A DNA stretch of 22,079 nucleotides from an uncultured Bacteroidales bacterium (GTDB lineage Bacteria > Bacteroidota > Bacteroidia > Bacteroidales > UBA932): positions 1-22,079 of the forward strand of contig CAMJHJ010000011.1 in NCBI GenBank assembly GCA_946405485.1, read 5' to 3'. Below the pieces are notes generated by a model that saw nothing but the letters and a program-made list of their open reading frames with translations, did no database searches and was not told where the DNA came from. Within the stretch, counting starts at the first letter, position 1. Every line of letters starts with the position of its first letter. Positions 14,057 to 21,358 of the stretch are shown piece after piece. Position numbers and translations under genes: made by a program.

Positions 14057-14084
14057 AAGAGGATGGCCAAACGGCCATCCTCTT
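14057..14084. terminator. bidirectional intrinsic terminator
   Basis: AAGAGGATGGCC (14057-14068) pairs perfectly with GGCCATCCTCTT (14073-14084) around the loop AAAC. It lies between the convergent rpmH and aminopeptidase genes and can end both transcripts, although the T-runs are short. Confidence 0.8.
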
Positions 14085-14087
14085 CTG

Positions 14088-15527
14088 TTATTCTTCCGGA
14101 AGGAACATCGGGTCCCAGGCGGGCAGCAGCTCGGGCTTGCCGTCAAGCAGCTTCAGGATGTCCGCAGGGACGTATTTCCTCTCGACGACCAGGCGGAACA
14201 TATACTCGTCAAACCAGCGGTCGGTCATGATGAGTTTGCCCTTGTAGCCGGTCTGGCCCCAGCTGTTCTCCACCATCCATTTGACCGGTTTCCCGTCCTT
14301 GATGTCCACGGCGATCAGGTTCATGGCATGGGAGGAGCCGCTGGCATGGGTCTGGATGCGTTCTTTCTTGTCCATCCCGAACTGTATGCCGAGCAGGGAC
14401 TCGTAGTCGAAATTGTCCAGGTCGGCGACACCCTTGGCGCGGTCGAGGCACTTGCCGACATCGCAGGAGAAATACATGGCATTGCCGTCCTTGATGGAAG
14501 CGATGGCCATCTCTTTGATGCGCTCGACGGGAAGGTTGACGTAGAGCCAGTTGTCACCGTCGTAGACGTGGCGGTCGTATTCGATTTCGTAAGTCTTGTA
14601 ATAAGGGCGGCTGGGGTCGTTCATCAGCATCACATAGCCGCCTTCCAGGTCCGTGCCCACGAACTCCTTATAGAAGGACTGGGGCGTGTAGGTCTTTGTG
14701 CTGACCCACTCGTCCTTGCTGTTGTAGCGGGTCCAGCTGAACTCGCTGGGCGGGGTGCCGAGGCAGATGCAGAGGACCCGGTAGATTTCCTTCAGCATCC
14801 CGACCTTCATCCCCTCCAGTTCGCTTTCCAACCCTTTGGCTGCGGCTTCGGCCTTCTTTCCTTTCAGTTTCGCGTTCTTTTCCAGTCCGGCCTCATAGGC
14901 TTGACGGAGCCGGAGACCATCTTCGCGCAGTTTGGTGCGGATCTGGCCGGACATCGCGGATGTATTCTCAGAGCAGAAGGACTCGGGCATCACCTCCGCA
15001 GGCACGAGGCCATACTTGGTGACCAGGTTGGATACGCCGGTAAACTGCCCTCCGTCACCGATGGGATGGGAGAAGAGCCAGTCCACCGTGCGGTCGTCGG
15101 CAGGCAGGTCTCGGGTGTCGATGATGCCTTGCAGGAAAAGATTCGCCTTCTCCAGCTGGTCATAGAAGAAAAGATAGTTCTGGGAGAATTGGAAATCGCC
15201 CAGGTCGTGTTTCTCGATGGCCTTTGCGCGCAGGACATTCAGCCCGGAGAAGAGCCAGCAGCGGCCGGAAGACTTCTGGTTGGTGATGCCGCGGGTCTTG
15301 ACCTGGTCCGAGAAATGGGTGTCGATCATCGCGACGTTTTCGGCATTGGCCGCAAGTGTGGCCATCGGGGTCGTGTTGAGGGCGTTGCGGACCGCCTTGT
15401 CTGCGGCGGTGCCCTGGTAGCCGGTGCGGATCTCGGCAAGGACCGCCTCAGAAAGACCGCCGTTCTGTGCTACTGCGCCGGAGATGACCGCCAGCAAAAG
15501 GGCGGCGAAGGTGAAGAATCGTTTCAT
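14088..15527 (-). CDS. exported C1-family aminopeptidase C / bleomycin hydrolase-like protease
   Basis: The product (479 aa) is a papain-fold cysteine peptidase of the PepC/bleomycin-hydrolase group. The catalytic set is visible: Gln84 and Cys90 in TNQKSSGRCWLFSG, His400 in SSHAMNLIAVD, and Asn421 in MVENSWG. Unlike cytoplasmic PepC it has a signal peptide, MKRFFTFAALLLAVISGAVA, with probable cleavage before Gln21, so it should act in the periplasm or outside. Such enzymes usually form hexameric cages that trim peptides from the N-terminus. The ATG at 15527 follows the rmuC stop by one base; the longer open frame to 15650 lies inside rmuC and is not real. It is the last gene of its operon, before a strong terminator. 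Confidence 0.92.
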   Translation of the reverse strand: MKRFFTFAALLLAVISGAVAQNGGLSEAVLAEIRTGYQGTAADKAVRNALNTTPMATLAANAENVAMIDTHFSDQVKTRGITNQKSSGRCWLFSGLNVLRAKAIEKHDLGDFQFSQNYLFFYDQLEKANLFLQGIIDTRDLPADDRTVDWLFSHPIGDGGQFTGVSNLVTKYGLVPAEVMPESFCSENTSAMSGQIRTKLREDGLRLRQAYEAGLEKNAKLKGKKAEAAAKGLESELEGMKVGMLKEIYRVLCICLGTPPSEFSWTRYNSKDEWVSTKTYTPQSFYKEFVGTDLEGGYVMLMNDPSRPYYKTYEIEYDRHVYDGDNWLYVNLPVERIKEMAIASIKDGNAMYFSCDVGKCLDRAKGVADLDNFDYESLLGIQFGMDKKERIQTHASGSSHAMNLIAVDIKDGKPVKWMVENSWGQTGYKGKLIMTDRWFDEYMFRLVVERKYVPADILKLLDGKPELLPAWDPMFLPEE

Positions 15528-15528
15528 A

Positions 15529-16980
15529 TCATTCGTTGATGTTGTCGATGAATTCAGCCGGGATGATGGACTCCTTGCCGGTAGGGGAAAGACGGGTGCC
15601 GGTCTTGATCTTGGCGGTGGAGCGTTTGGGCGCCAGGCCGAGGCGCTCAAGCTTGCCGATCTTCTTGACCACGGACTGGTTGGACTCGATCAGCTTCTTG
15701 CGGGACTCTTCGTATGAAGCCGTCGCTTTCTTCAGGGCGTTGCCCACATCGGCGTAGGCGCCCATCCAGCCCTTCAGCTGGCCCATCAGCTCCTCGGCGG
15801 TCTTGTATACCTCTGCGATGTTTTTCTCCTGGTTATACTGACGCCAACTCATCTGGATCATGTTGAGGACGATTGACAAGGTCATCTGGCTGACGATCAG
15901 CACGTCGCTTGCCTTGGCGGCCTGCCAGAGGAGGGGATCTTCCTCCAGCATCAGCCGGAATGCGCCTTCCATAGGGATAAACATGATGTTATAATTGACC
16001 TTGGTCTTTCCGTCCGGAACATAGGAGGCGTAGTCCTTCCGCTTCAGTTCGTCCACATGCTTCCGGACACTGGCCATATGCTCGTGCGCATATTTCTGGC
16101 GCTCTTCGACCGTTTCCGCATTCATGTATTTGTTATAGGCGGTCAGGCTGACCTTGGAGTCGATGATGACGAGGGTGTCGTCGGGATAGAGGACCATCAC
16201 GTCGGGGATGAGGGTACTGCCGGTGTCGCTCTTGATCTCATGGCCGTTCTCATCGGTGATGACGCCCTGCGTGATGAAATGGACGCCTTCCTCGAGACCG
16301 GAACTCTTCAGCAGGTCGGTCAGCAGCATCTCTCCGAAATCCCCCTGCACCTTGGAATAGCCGGTCAGGGCGTTGGCGAGGTTGCGCGCCTCGTCACCGA
16401 CCGTCTTGGACTGCTGCATCACCTGCTCGATGAGCGTTTTCATGGCGCTGCCCTGCTCGGCCGAGCTGAGGCGCGTGTCTTTCATCGCTTGGTCCATGGC
16501 GTCGAACTTGGCCTGGAGGGGCTTGAGGAGCTCCTCGATCCGCTTGCTGCTGAGTTCGTTGAAGGCGGCGCTGTTCTCGGCTCCGATAGCTTTGAATGCA
16601 TCCTTCAGCGACTCCCGCTGGTCGGCGATGACCTTGGCGAAACGGGTCTCCTGTTCTTTGGCGTAACGCTCCATCTGCTCCGTCTGGGCGCGGGTGCTCT
16701 GCAGCAGTTGCTCTTTCTGCTCGGCGAAAGCCTTCTCTTTCTGCTCGTCCAGCAGCTGCTGGGCCTCGATATGCGCATTATACTTGCTCTCGAGGGAGGA
16801 ACGCTGCGAAGTGAGCGCGATGATGCGCTCGTTCAAGGCCGCCTTCTCCAGGGTAAGGCCGGAGATGCGGTCATTGAGCAGGTCCTTCTCACGGTTATTC
16901 CGCTCCGCGTAGAAGAAGAACAGGACGATTGCGCCGATGATGGCGATGCCCAGGAAGACAATGAGTGCGATATTCCACAT
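15529..16980 (-). CDS. rmuC: DNA recombination protein RmuC
   Basis: The product (483 aa) has a single N-terminal membrane helix (about 4-24, IALIVFLGIAIIGAIVLFFF). A long glutamine- and glutamate-rich coiled coil covers about 30-190. The RmuC core follows, about 195-420, marked by GDFGEMLLTDLLKSSGLEEG, then LIPDVMVLYPDDTLVIIDSK and YNIMFIPMEGAFRLML. RmuC limits inversions and recombination at short inverted repeats in E. coli, and its core resembles a PD-(D/E)xK nuclease; the VIIDSK segment would hold the active-site Asp and Lys. Membrane anchoring would leave the coiled coil in the cytoplasm. It lies four bases after the permease gene and one base before the peptidase gene. Confidence 0.94.
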   Translation of the reverse strand: MWNIALIVFLGIAIIGAIVLFFFYAERNNREKDLLNDRISGLTLEKAALNERIIALTSQRSSLESKYNAHIEAQQLLDEQKEKAFAEQKEQLLQSTRAQTEQMERYAKEQETRFAKVIADQRESLKDAFKAIGAENSAAFNELSSKRIEELLKPLQAKFDAMDQAMKDTRLSSAEQGSAMKTLIEQVMQQSKTVGDEARNLANALTGYSKVQGDFGEMLLTDLLKSSGLEEGVHFITQGVITDENGHEIKSDTGSTLIPDVMVLYPDDTLVIIDSKVSLTAYNKYMNAETVEERQKYAHEHMASVRKHVDELKRKDYASYVPDGKTKVNYNIMFIPMEGAFRLMLEEDPLLWQAAKASDVLIVSQMTLSIVLNMIQMSWRQYNQEKNIAEVYKTAEELMGQLKGWMGAYADVGNALKKATASYEESRKKLIESNQSVVKKIGKLERLGLAPKRSTAKIKTGTRLSPTGKESIIPAEFIDNINE

Positions 16981-16984
16981 AGGA

Positions 16985-18223
16985 TCAGGATGATTTAGTC
17001 AGTTCGGTCTGCCCTTCCTTGTACCAGGTCGCCACGGGCAGGAGGGCGATCAGGTAGCCGATCAGCGCCACGCCGGCCGCCGTGAGGACGATATCCGTCC
17101 ATTGGACGATGACCGGATAGCTCTTGACCAGGAAATCGCCCGGCATCTTGACGAAGCCGAACCGCTGCTGGAGGAAGGCCAGACCCAGTCCGGTCAGCAG
17201 GCCGGCCACCAGGCCGAGCAGGGAAATCAGCCAGCCTTCCAGCACGAAGATGCGCCGGATCAGGCGGGGCGGGGCGCCGAGGCTTCCGAGCGTCCCGATG
17301 TCGTCCTGCTTCTCGATGATGAGCATCGACAGGCTGCCGAAGATGTTGAAGGCGATGATGATAATGATGAAGATGAGGATGAGGAAGATGGCCGCCTTCT
17401 CATATCGCATCATCTTGTAGAGCGATTCATTTTGCCGGAAACGGTCCTGGACCCGGAAAGCGGGTCCGAAACGCTCCTGCATCTCGCGGATGAAGCGCCG
17501 CTGCTCCCGTTGCGACATCCCATCGCGGAAACGGACCTCGAGGGCGGAAATCTCTTCCTCGTATTTCAGCAGCTCCCGCATCCGGTCGATCGGCAGGAGG
17601 ATGAGGCGGTTGTCATCGTCCGCATTGAAGGAAATCAGGCAGGAGGGACGCGCCTTGACGCTGTGCAGGGTCGCAGCGGGATTGCTCAGGGAAATGCTTT
17701 TCTCCCGGTCGGGGTAGAAGATCTCCAGGGGAGCGACGAAATGCGGGCTGATGCCCATCTTGCCGGCCAGCCCCGATCCGACCGCGCACATCGGGATCTC
17801 CCCGTGGCGGAGGCGGAACTCCCCGACGCGCACATGGCCGTCGAGCCGGGCTTTCTCCTGGAAATCGTCCTCGACGCCCTTGGCGGTCGCTACATCCTGC
17901 CGTCCCTCGTAATTGATGAATACGCTCTCTTGCAGGATGAAGGAGGTGCTGGCGACTTCTTCCCGGCCGTAAAGCCAGTCGAAAGCTTCTCCTTCCGGGA
18001 GGAATACCTTGCCCTCCGACGGCTTGATGAGCGCGTCGGGAGCGAGATCGTCCAGGTTCTGGCGGATCAGGGAGTCAAAGCCGTTGTAGACGGAGAGGAT
18101 GATGACCAGGGCGGCCGTCCCGATAGCCATGCCGATAGCGCTGATCGCAGAAATGATGTTGATCACATTGTGCGATTTCTTGGCGAAAAGATATCTTCTG
18201 GCGAAAAAAAACGGCAGGTTCAT
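16985..18223 (-). CDS. FtsX/LolC-LolE-like ABC transporter permease
   Basis: The product (412 aa) is a four-helix ABC permease of the LolC/LolE type. These extract lipoproteins from the inner membrane for delivery to the outer membrane. The first membrane helix is near residues 22-46 (INIISAISAIGMAIGTAALV). A large periplasmic domain follows to about 270, then three C-terminal helices, with the conserved cytoplasmic stretch EKQDDIGTLGSLGAPPRLIRRIF between helices two and three, which contacts the ATPase. No ATPase gene is adjacent; in Bacteroidota this permease is often encoded away from it. I prefer ATG 18223 (MNLPFFFARRYLFAKKSHNVIN), the usual family N-terminus, over ATG 18247, which lies inside the promoter. 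It starts the operon with rmuC and the peptidase. Confidence 0.88.
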   Translation of the reverse strand: MNLPFFFARRYLFAKKSHNVINIISAISAIGMAIGTAALVIILSVYNGFDSLIRQNLDDLAPDALIKPSEGKVFLPEGEAFDWLYGREEVASTSFILQESVFINYEGRQDVATAKGVEDDFQEKARLDGHVRVGEFRLRHGEIPMCAVGSGLAGKMGISPHFVAPLEIFYPDREKSISLSNPAATLHSVKARPSCLISFNADDDNRLILLPIDRMRELLKYEEEISALEVRFRDGMSQREQRRFIREMQERFGPAFRVQDRFRQNESLYKMMRYEKAAIFLILIFIIIIIAFNIFGSLSMLIIEKQDDIGTLGSLGAPPRLIRRIFVLEGWLISLLGLVAGLLTGLGLAFLQQRFGFVKMPGDFLVKSYPVIVQWTDIVLTAAGVALIGYLIALLPVATWYKEGQTELTKSS

Positions 18224-18244
18224 TCCGGGACGCGTATTACCATA

Positions 18245-18274
18245 CAAATATACTCTTTTGCCGTTAATTTCAAA
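18245..18274 (-). promoter_or_regulatory. promoter of the permease-rmuC-peptidase operon
   Basis: TATATTTG on the minus strand (18252-18245) matches the -7 consensus exactly, with TTTG at 18274-18271 as the -33 element. The 18-bp spacer is one base under the usual 19-21. The ATG at 18223 follows after 21 bp. The stretch from 18275 to 18375 holds nothing else that I can support. Confidence 0.65.
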
Positions 18275-18375
18275 AGGCCGGTTACCTCGCGGCAGCCGAC
18301 CTTTGAACGTGTACTAAAACCTAAACCTGCCTTATAGATGCAGGGTCCGTTCCAAACGTTGCACGGAAAAACAAA

Positions 18376-18402
18376 AAAAGGCCGGAAAAAATCCAGCCTT
18401 TT
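18376..18402 (-). terminator. intrinsic terminator of the histone H1-like gene
   Basis: On the minus strand AAAAGGCTGGA pairs with TCCGGCCTTTT with one mismatch, and the arm runs into a long T-tract. It lies 18 bp after the stop of the small gene at 18421. Confidence 0.75.
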
Positions 18403-18420
18403 GTCTTCTGTGTCAGGAAA

Positions 18421-18597
18421 TTATTTCTTAGCTACCTCGACGGAAACCTTACGGAACTCCTTAAGGTCCTTCATGAGGGCCAGAGCGGCCTTGCGGGCGC
18501 GGGCGCCGGCGGCCTTGTTTCCCTTGACAACCTGAGCTTCGGCGTTGACCTCGAACTCGGCGATTTCAGCCTTGATCTGTTCTACAAGCTTTTTCAT
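18421..18597 (-). CDS. histone H1-like DNA-binding protein (Hc1 family)
   Basis: This small gene encodes 58 residues: MKKLVEQIKAEIAEFEVNAE, then AQVVKGNKAAGARARKAALA, then a C-terminal LKEFRKVSVEVAKK. The GNKAAGARARKAAL core and lysine-rich ends are characteristic of the histone H1-like proteins of Bacteroidota and chlamydiae, which bind and compact DNA. It lies too close to the detection limit for many gene finders, but the reading is clear, with a good terminator and a promoter of its own. It is monocistronic. Expression is expected to be high, judging from its codon choice and its separate transcription unit; that part is inference. Confidence 0.9.
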   Translation of the reverse strand: MKKLVEQIKAEIAEFEVNAEAQVVKGNKAAGARARKAALALMKDLKEFRKVSVEVAKK

Positions 18598-18646
18598 AAT
18601 GATGTTAATATTAGTAAATTAGAGATACAGTTCTTCTCATTCGGTC

Positions 18647-18678
18647 GCAAGGTAGGAAATACTTGAAATAATTGCAAA
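18647..18678 (-). promoter_or_regulatory. promoter of the histone H1-like gene
   Basis: TTTG at 18678-18675 is followed after 20 bp by TACCTTGC (18654-18647), an imperfect TAnnTTTG. The gene starts 49 bp downstream, leaving an AT-rich leader of roughly 40 bases. Confidence 0.45.
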
Positions 18679-18692
18679 TTTTTTTGAAAAAA

Positions 18693-19319
18693 TCATTCAT
18701 TCTCCGTCTTTTGCGGCTTTGAATTAAGAAAACTCATCGCAAAATCGGGTCCTGCCGTGCAAAAAGTCTGTATCCCGTCGCGTATGCGCAAACCGGTCCG
18801 GGCGATCTGCTCTTCCTGCTCTTCGCTGAGTTCGCCCAAGACGAAGTCGACCTGCTCCCCGGGATGGAAGTCATTGCCGATGCCGATGCGGATACGTGCG
18901 AACTGTTTCGTCCCCAGGCATTCCTGGATGTTTTTCAAACCGTTGTGGCCGCCGTCGCTGCCTTGGAGCCGCATCCGGACCGTGCCGAAGGGCAGGTTCA
19001 GGTCGTCGCAGATGATGACCACGTTGGAAATGGGAAGCTTGATCTTCTGGATCCAGTACCGTACGGCGTTGCCGCTGAGGTTCATGTAGGTCGACGGCTT
19101 GAGAAGGTGGATCTTCCTGCCTTTGTATGAGACGGTGGCGACGGAGCCGTAACGCCCAGGTTCAAAAAGGATATTGGATGCCTGCGCCCAGGCATCCAAT
19201 ACCATGAATCCGAGATTGTGCCTCGTATGGGCGTATTCGTTTCCGATGTTGCCCAATCCGACGACCAGATAGTTCATACCGGGATCGACAATCTCTTTCT
19301 TTCTCCGGAAGAAGCACAT
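18693..19319 (-). CDS. pth: peptidyl-tRNA hydrolase
   Basis: The product (208 aa) releases tRNA from peptidyl-tRNAs that drop off the ribosome. The active site is visible: GLGN (Asn24), then TRHNLGFMVLD with catalytic His34, then KPSTYMNLSG, and CDDLNLPFGTVRMR with the essential Asp, followed by GSDGGHNGLKNI. The ATG at 19319 overlaps the rplY stop by one base (TAATG) and is preferred; it adds 14 residues (MCFFRRKKEIVDPG) before the common family start MNYLVVGLGN at 19277, which is the alternative. The rplY-pth pairing is widespread and means both proteins are made together for translation. Confidence 0.95.
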   Translation of the reverse strand: MCFFRRKKEIVDPGMNYLVVGLGNIGNEYAHTRHNLGFMVLDAWAQASNILFEPGRYGSVATVSYKGRKIHLLKPSTYMNLSGNAVRYWIQKIKLPISNVVIICDDLNLPFGTVRMRLQGSDGGHNGLKNIQECLGTKQFARIRIGIGNDFHPGEQVDFVLGELSEEQEEQIARTGLRIRDGIQTFCTAGPDFAMSFLNSKPQKTENE

Positions 19320-19897
19320 TACTCTTCGGCGGGAGCCTCAGCCACGCTGTTGCGGGTGGACTTGACGCCGCAGATGACGGCACCCTTCTGGGTGAGGATG
19401 GTGACATTCTCCACCTGGAGGTCGCCAGCCTTGAACTGCTGGTCCAGCTGCAGGGGAGTGATGTCGATCGGGAGAGAGTCAGGCAGGTCGGCCATCTTGG
19501 CGCAGACCTTCACCTCACGGAGAAGCTGGTAGAACTTACCACCCCTCTGCACGCCGGCGGCGTGACCGGAGATGACGAGCGGGACCATGATCGCGATGGG
19601 CTTCACCTCGTCGACGGCGAGGAAGTCCACGTGAAGGCACTCGTCGGAGACGGGATGCCACTGGAGCTCGTGAAGGACGGCGGTATAAGCCTGGCCATTG
19701 TCAAGCTTAAGGTCCACGATGTAAGACTTCGGAGTGTTGGTGAGGCCCTTGAGCTCCTTCGCGTCGACGGTGAAGAGGACATTGTCCATACCGAGACCAT
19801 AAAGGTTGCAAGGGACGAGGCCCTGACGGCGGAAAGCCTTGATGACGGCTTTGTTGGCGGCCTGACGGATCTGGCCTTTCAATTCAAAATGCTGCAT
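19319..19897 (-). CDS. rplY: 50S ribosomal protein L25/general stress protein Ctc
   Basis: The product (192 aa) is the long, two-domain form of L25 (CTC/TL5), which binds 5S rRNA. The N-terminal domain (about 1-95) starts with the usual FELKGQIRQAANKAVIKAFRRQGLVPCNLYG and includes LHELQWHPVSDECLHVDF, an L25 hallmark. The C-terminal beta-domain (about 96-180) follows from VKPIAIMVPLVISGHAAGVQ, and the protein ends in a short acidic alanine-rich tail. It is the first gene of a unit with pth and is transcribed through a leader of about 80 bases that contains a strong hairpin. Confidence 0.95.
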   Translation of the reverse strand: MQHFELKGQIRQAANKAVIKAFRRQGLVPCNLYGLGMDNVLFTVDAKELKGLTNTPKSYIVDLKLDNGQAYTAVLHELQWHPVSDECLHVDFLAVDEVKPIAIMVPLVISGHAAGVQRGGKFYQLLREVKVCAKMADLPDSLPIDITPLQLDQQFKAGDLQVENVTILTQKGAVICGVKSTRNSVAEAPAEE

Positions 19898-19952
19898 TGT
19901 CTGTTTGTTAAAATGTGTTACTCAGGCTGTCAAAAGCAGCCCCCATTGCACC

Positions 19953-19971
19953 AAAAAGCGCGGGGCTTTTT
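19953..19971 (-). promoter_or_regulatory. hairpin with T-run in the rplY leader
   Basis: AAAAAGC (19953-19959) pairs with GCTTTTT (19965-19971) around a five-base loop; read on the minus strand the stem ends in TTTTT. It lies 32 bp after the clostripain-family stop and 55 bp before rplY, downstream of the putative rplY promoter. It can be the terminator of the upstream gene or an attenuator for rplY-pth. Confidence 0.5.
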
Positions 19972-19983
19972 CAAAATGCGCGG

Positions 19984-20014
19984 CAAAGATAGGAAAAAAA
20001 TCTTATTGGACAAG
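19984..20014 (-). promoter_or_regulatory. rplY-pth promoter
   Basis: TATCTTTG on the minus strand (19991-19984) matches TAnnTTTG, with CTTG at 20014-20011 and a 19-bp spacer. The -33 part overlaps the last codons of the upstream peptidase gene. Confidence 0.6.
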
Positions 20015-21295
20015 CGAAGTCGCTTTGTTCCAGGCCAATGTCTTGTAATATGCGTCCAGATAAGCGCTGCCGTCGTTGGGCAGATACATGCTCAGGCCGC
20101 AGAAAGCCCGGAAGACGAAACCGCCGGAATGGGGCATGAAAGCCTGGGTATGCACTTCGTAGATGACACATTGCTCCAAAGCCCTGTCGACGGCGGAAGA
20201 TCCCGCTCCGGCTTTGTTCAGGATGTCCTTCAGGTCATAGAACCAGTGGCGGGAGGCACGGAAGAAGGGTTGCACGGCGGAGGGCTTGACGGCTGCGATG
20301 GCGGCTCTCCCTTCCTCGAAAGCGGTCCGGCAGGCGGAAGCGAGCGCATCCAGTTTGCTGCAGTCGATCAGGGAGTAACAGGCGGACTGATAGTCCCCGG
20401 ACATGGCGGAATAGGAGTCGAAATAATCATCCATGACGCCCTGGATGTCGGGATCGCCATCTTTCAGGAGACGGGCGGTGACTTTCGAATAATCCAGACC
20501 AAAAGACAGGATTTCCGTCGGGGAAAAACCGATCCGGTCGCATTTGTCTTTCAGCTCATAAGCCACCTCGACGCAGCCCATGAGGCAGACGTCCATGAGG
20601 ATATAGTCGAAGTGGAACGGGAGGCCGGCAGCCAGGTCCTTGATGTCCATCTCATAGACATACAGGGTGCCGCCTTCGTTGACACGCTCTTCCGCGAAGG
20701 AACGGACCTTGGGCCCCGGCAGCGGCTCCGTCTCTTCGAAGGGGACGGGACCGGTGGGGAAAGTGATGCGGGGCGCCGCCTTGGCCCCTGTCCCACCCGC
20801 AGAGACTTTGTATTTGTCGGGATGGGCGAAATAGTCGACGGGCAGCCAGCCATTGCCGTGGGAACCGAGGATCAGCCCGTAGTGGTCGGACTTGAAAGTC
20901 TCGGCGACATAGTTCAGGCTGCGGGACATCACTTCCTTTTTCGTCAGCAGGTCGCTCTCCCCGAGACGCATGAGCGTGTCCAGGACCGGCATGCCTTTCT
21001 TGTCTTTGTAAAGGCGTATGATGCAGGGTTTCGTCTTGATTCCGTAGAGCCCGTATGAGGTCGGCTGGTGGCTGATGATCACGATGGCCTTATTGTCCCC
21101 CGCGGCAGGGAGGTCGCCTTGCTTGAGCTCGTTGATGTCAGCCTGCAATTCCTCGGACAGGCTGTTGCGGCCCGCCTGGTAAAGGATCAGGACCTTGTCG
21201 TACTTCTTTTCCTTCTGCTTCCCGCAATTCCCTTCACAGCCGCTGCACAGAAGTGCGACGGCGAGCAGTACGACGATTGCTTTCAATCCTTTCAT
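20003..21295 (-). CDS. clostripain-family (C11) cysteine peptidase lipoprotein
   Basis: The product (430 aa) carries a lipoprotein signal ending in LCSGC with Cys20 as the probable lipidated residue, so it should sit in the periplasm or on the outer surface. The caspase-like C11 catalytic pair is visible: His146 in LILGSHGNGW and Cys237 in YILMDVCLMGCVEVAYEL. Family members cut after arginine or lysine and are often activated by self-cleavage. Between the two catalytic residues lies an 80-residue stretch rich in Pro, Gly and Lys (about 160-215) that could hold the activation site. The C-terminal part (about 290-430) is poorly conserved. The gene is monocistronic and divergent from tyrS. Bacteroidota secrete several such proteases; the target is not evident. 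Confidence 0.88.
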   Translation of the reverse strand: MKGLKAIVVLLAVALLCSGCEGNCGKQKEKKYDKVLILYQAGRNSLSEELQADINELKQGDLPAAGDNKAIVIISHQPTSYGLYGIKTKPCIIRLYKDKKGMPVLDTLMRLGESDLLTKKEVMSRSLNYVAETFKSDHYGLILGSHGNGWLPVDYFAHPDKYKVSAGGTGAKAAPRITFPTGPVPFEETEPLPGPKVRSFAEERVNEGGTLYVYEMDIKDLAAGLPFHFDYILMDVCLMGCVEVAYELKDKCDRIGFSPTEILSFGLDYSKVTARLLKDGDPDIQGVMDDYFDSYSAMSGDYQSACYSLIDCSKLDALASACRTAFEEGRAAIAAVKPSAVQPFFRASRHWFYDLKDILNKAGAGSSAVDRALEQCVIYEVHTQAFMPHSGGFVFRAFCGLSMYLPNDGSAYLDAYYKTLAWNKATSLVQ

Positions 21296-21302
21296 ATCCG
21301 TG

Positions 21303-21310
21303 CAAAGTTA
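21303..21310 (-). promoter_or_regulatory. -7 element of the clostripain-family gene
   Basis: TAACTTTG on the minus strand matches TAnnTTTG and ends seven bases before the ATG, giving a nearly leaderless transcript. No clear -33 TTTG was found. Confidence 0.45.
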
Positions 21311-21322
21311 AGATAAATTGAC

Positions 21323-21330
21323 TAAATTTG
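21323..21330 (+). promoter_or_regulatory. possible tyrS -7 element
   Basis: TAAATTTG matches TAnnTTTG and would give a leader of about 23 bases before the tyrS ATG. The -33 position is not convincing; TATATATC at 21342 after a 21-bp spacer from TTG at 21318-21320 is an alternative. Confidence 0.38.
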
Positions 21331-21358
21331 CACTGATTTTGTATATATCGAACAGAAG

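Noticed and set aside
14328..15539. 403-codon plus-strand frame opposite the aminopeptidase gene
   Set aside because: It mirrors the catalytic-domain gene on the minus strand and shows no recognisable domain.
17102..18337. 411-codon plus-strand frame opposite the LolC/E-like permease
   Set aside because: It is acidic, low-complexity shadow sequence; the minus-strand permease explains the region.
18325..18343. Small hairpin CCTGC/GCAGG between the histone-like gene and the permease promoter
   Set aside because: Five base pairs with a nine-base loop and no clear placement; chance is sufficient.
19562..21058. 498-codon plus-strand frame opposite rplY and the clostripain-family gene
   Set aside because: It crosses two genes and their promoter on the other strand and has no family features.
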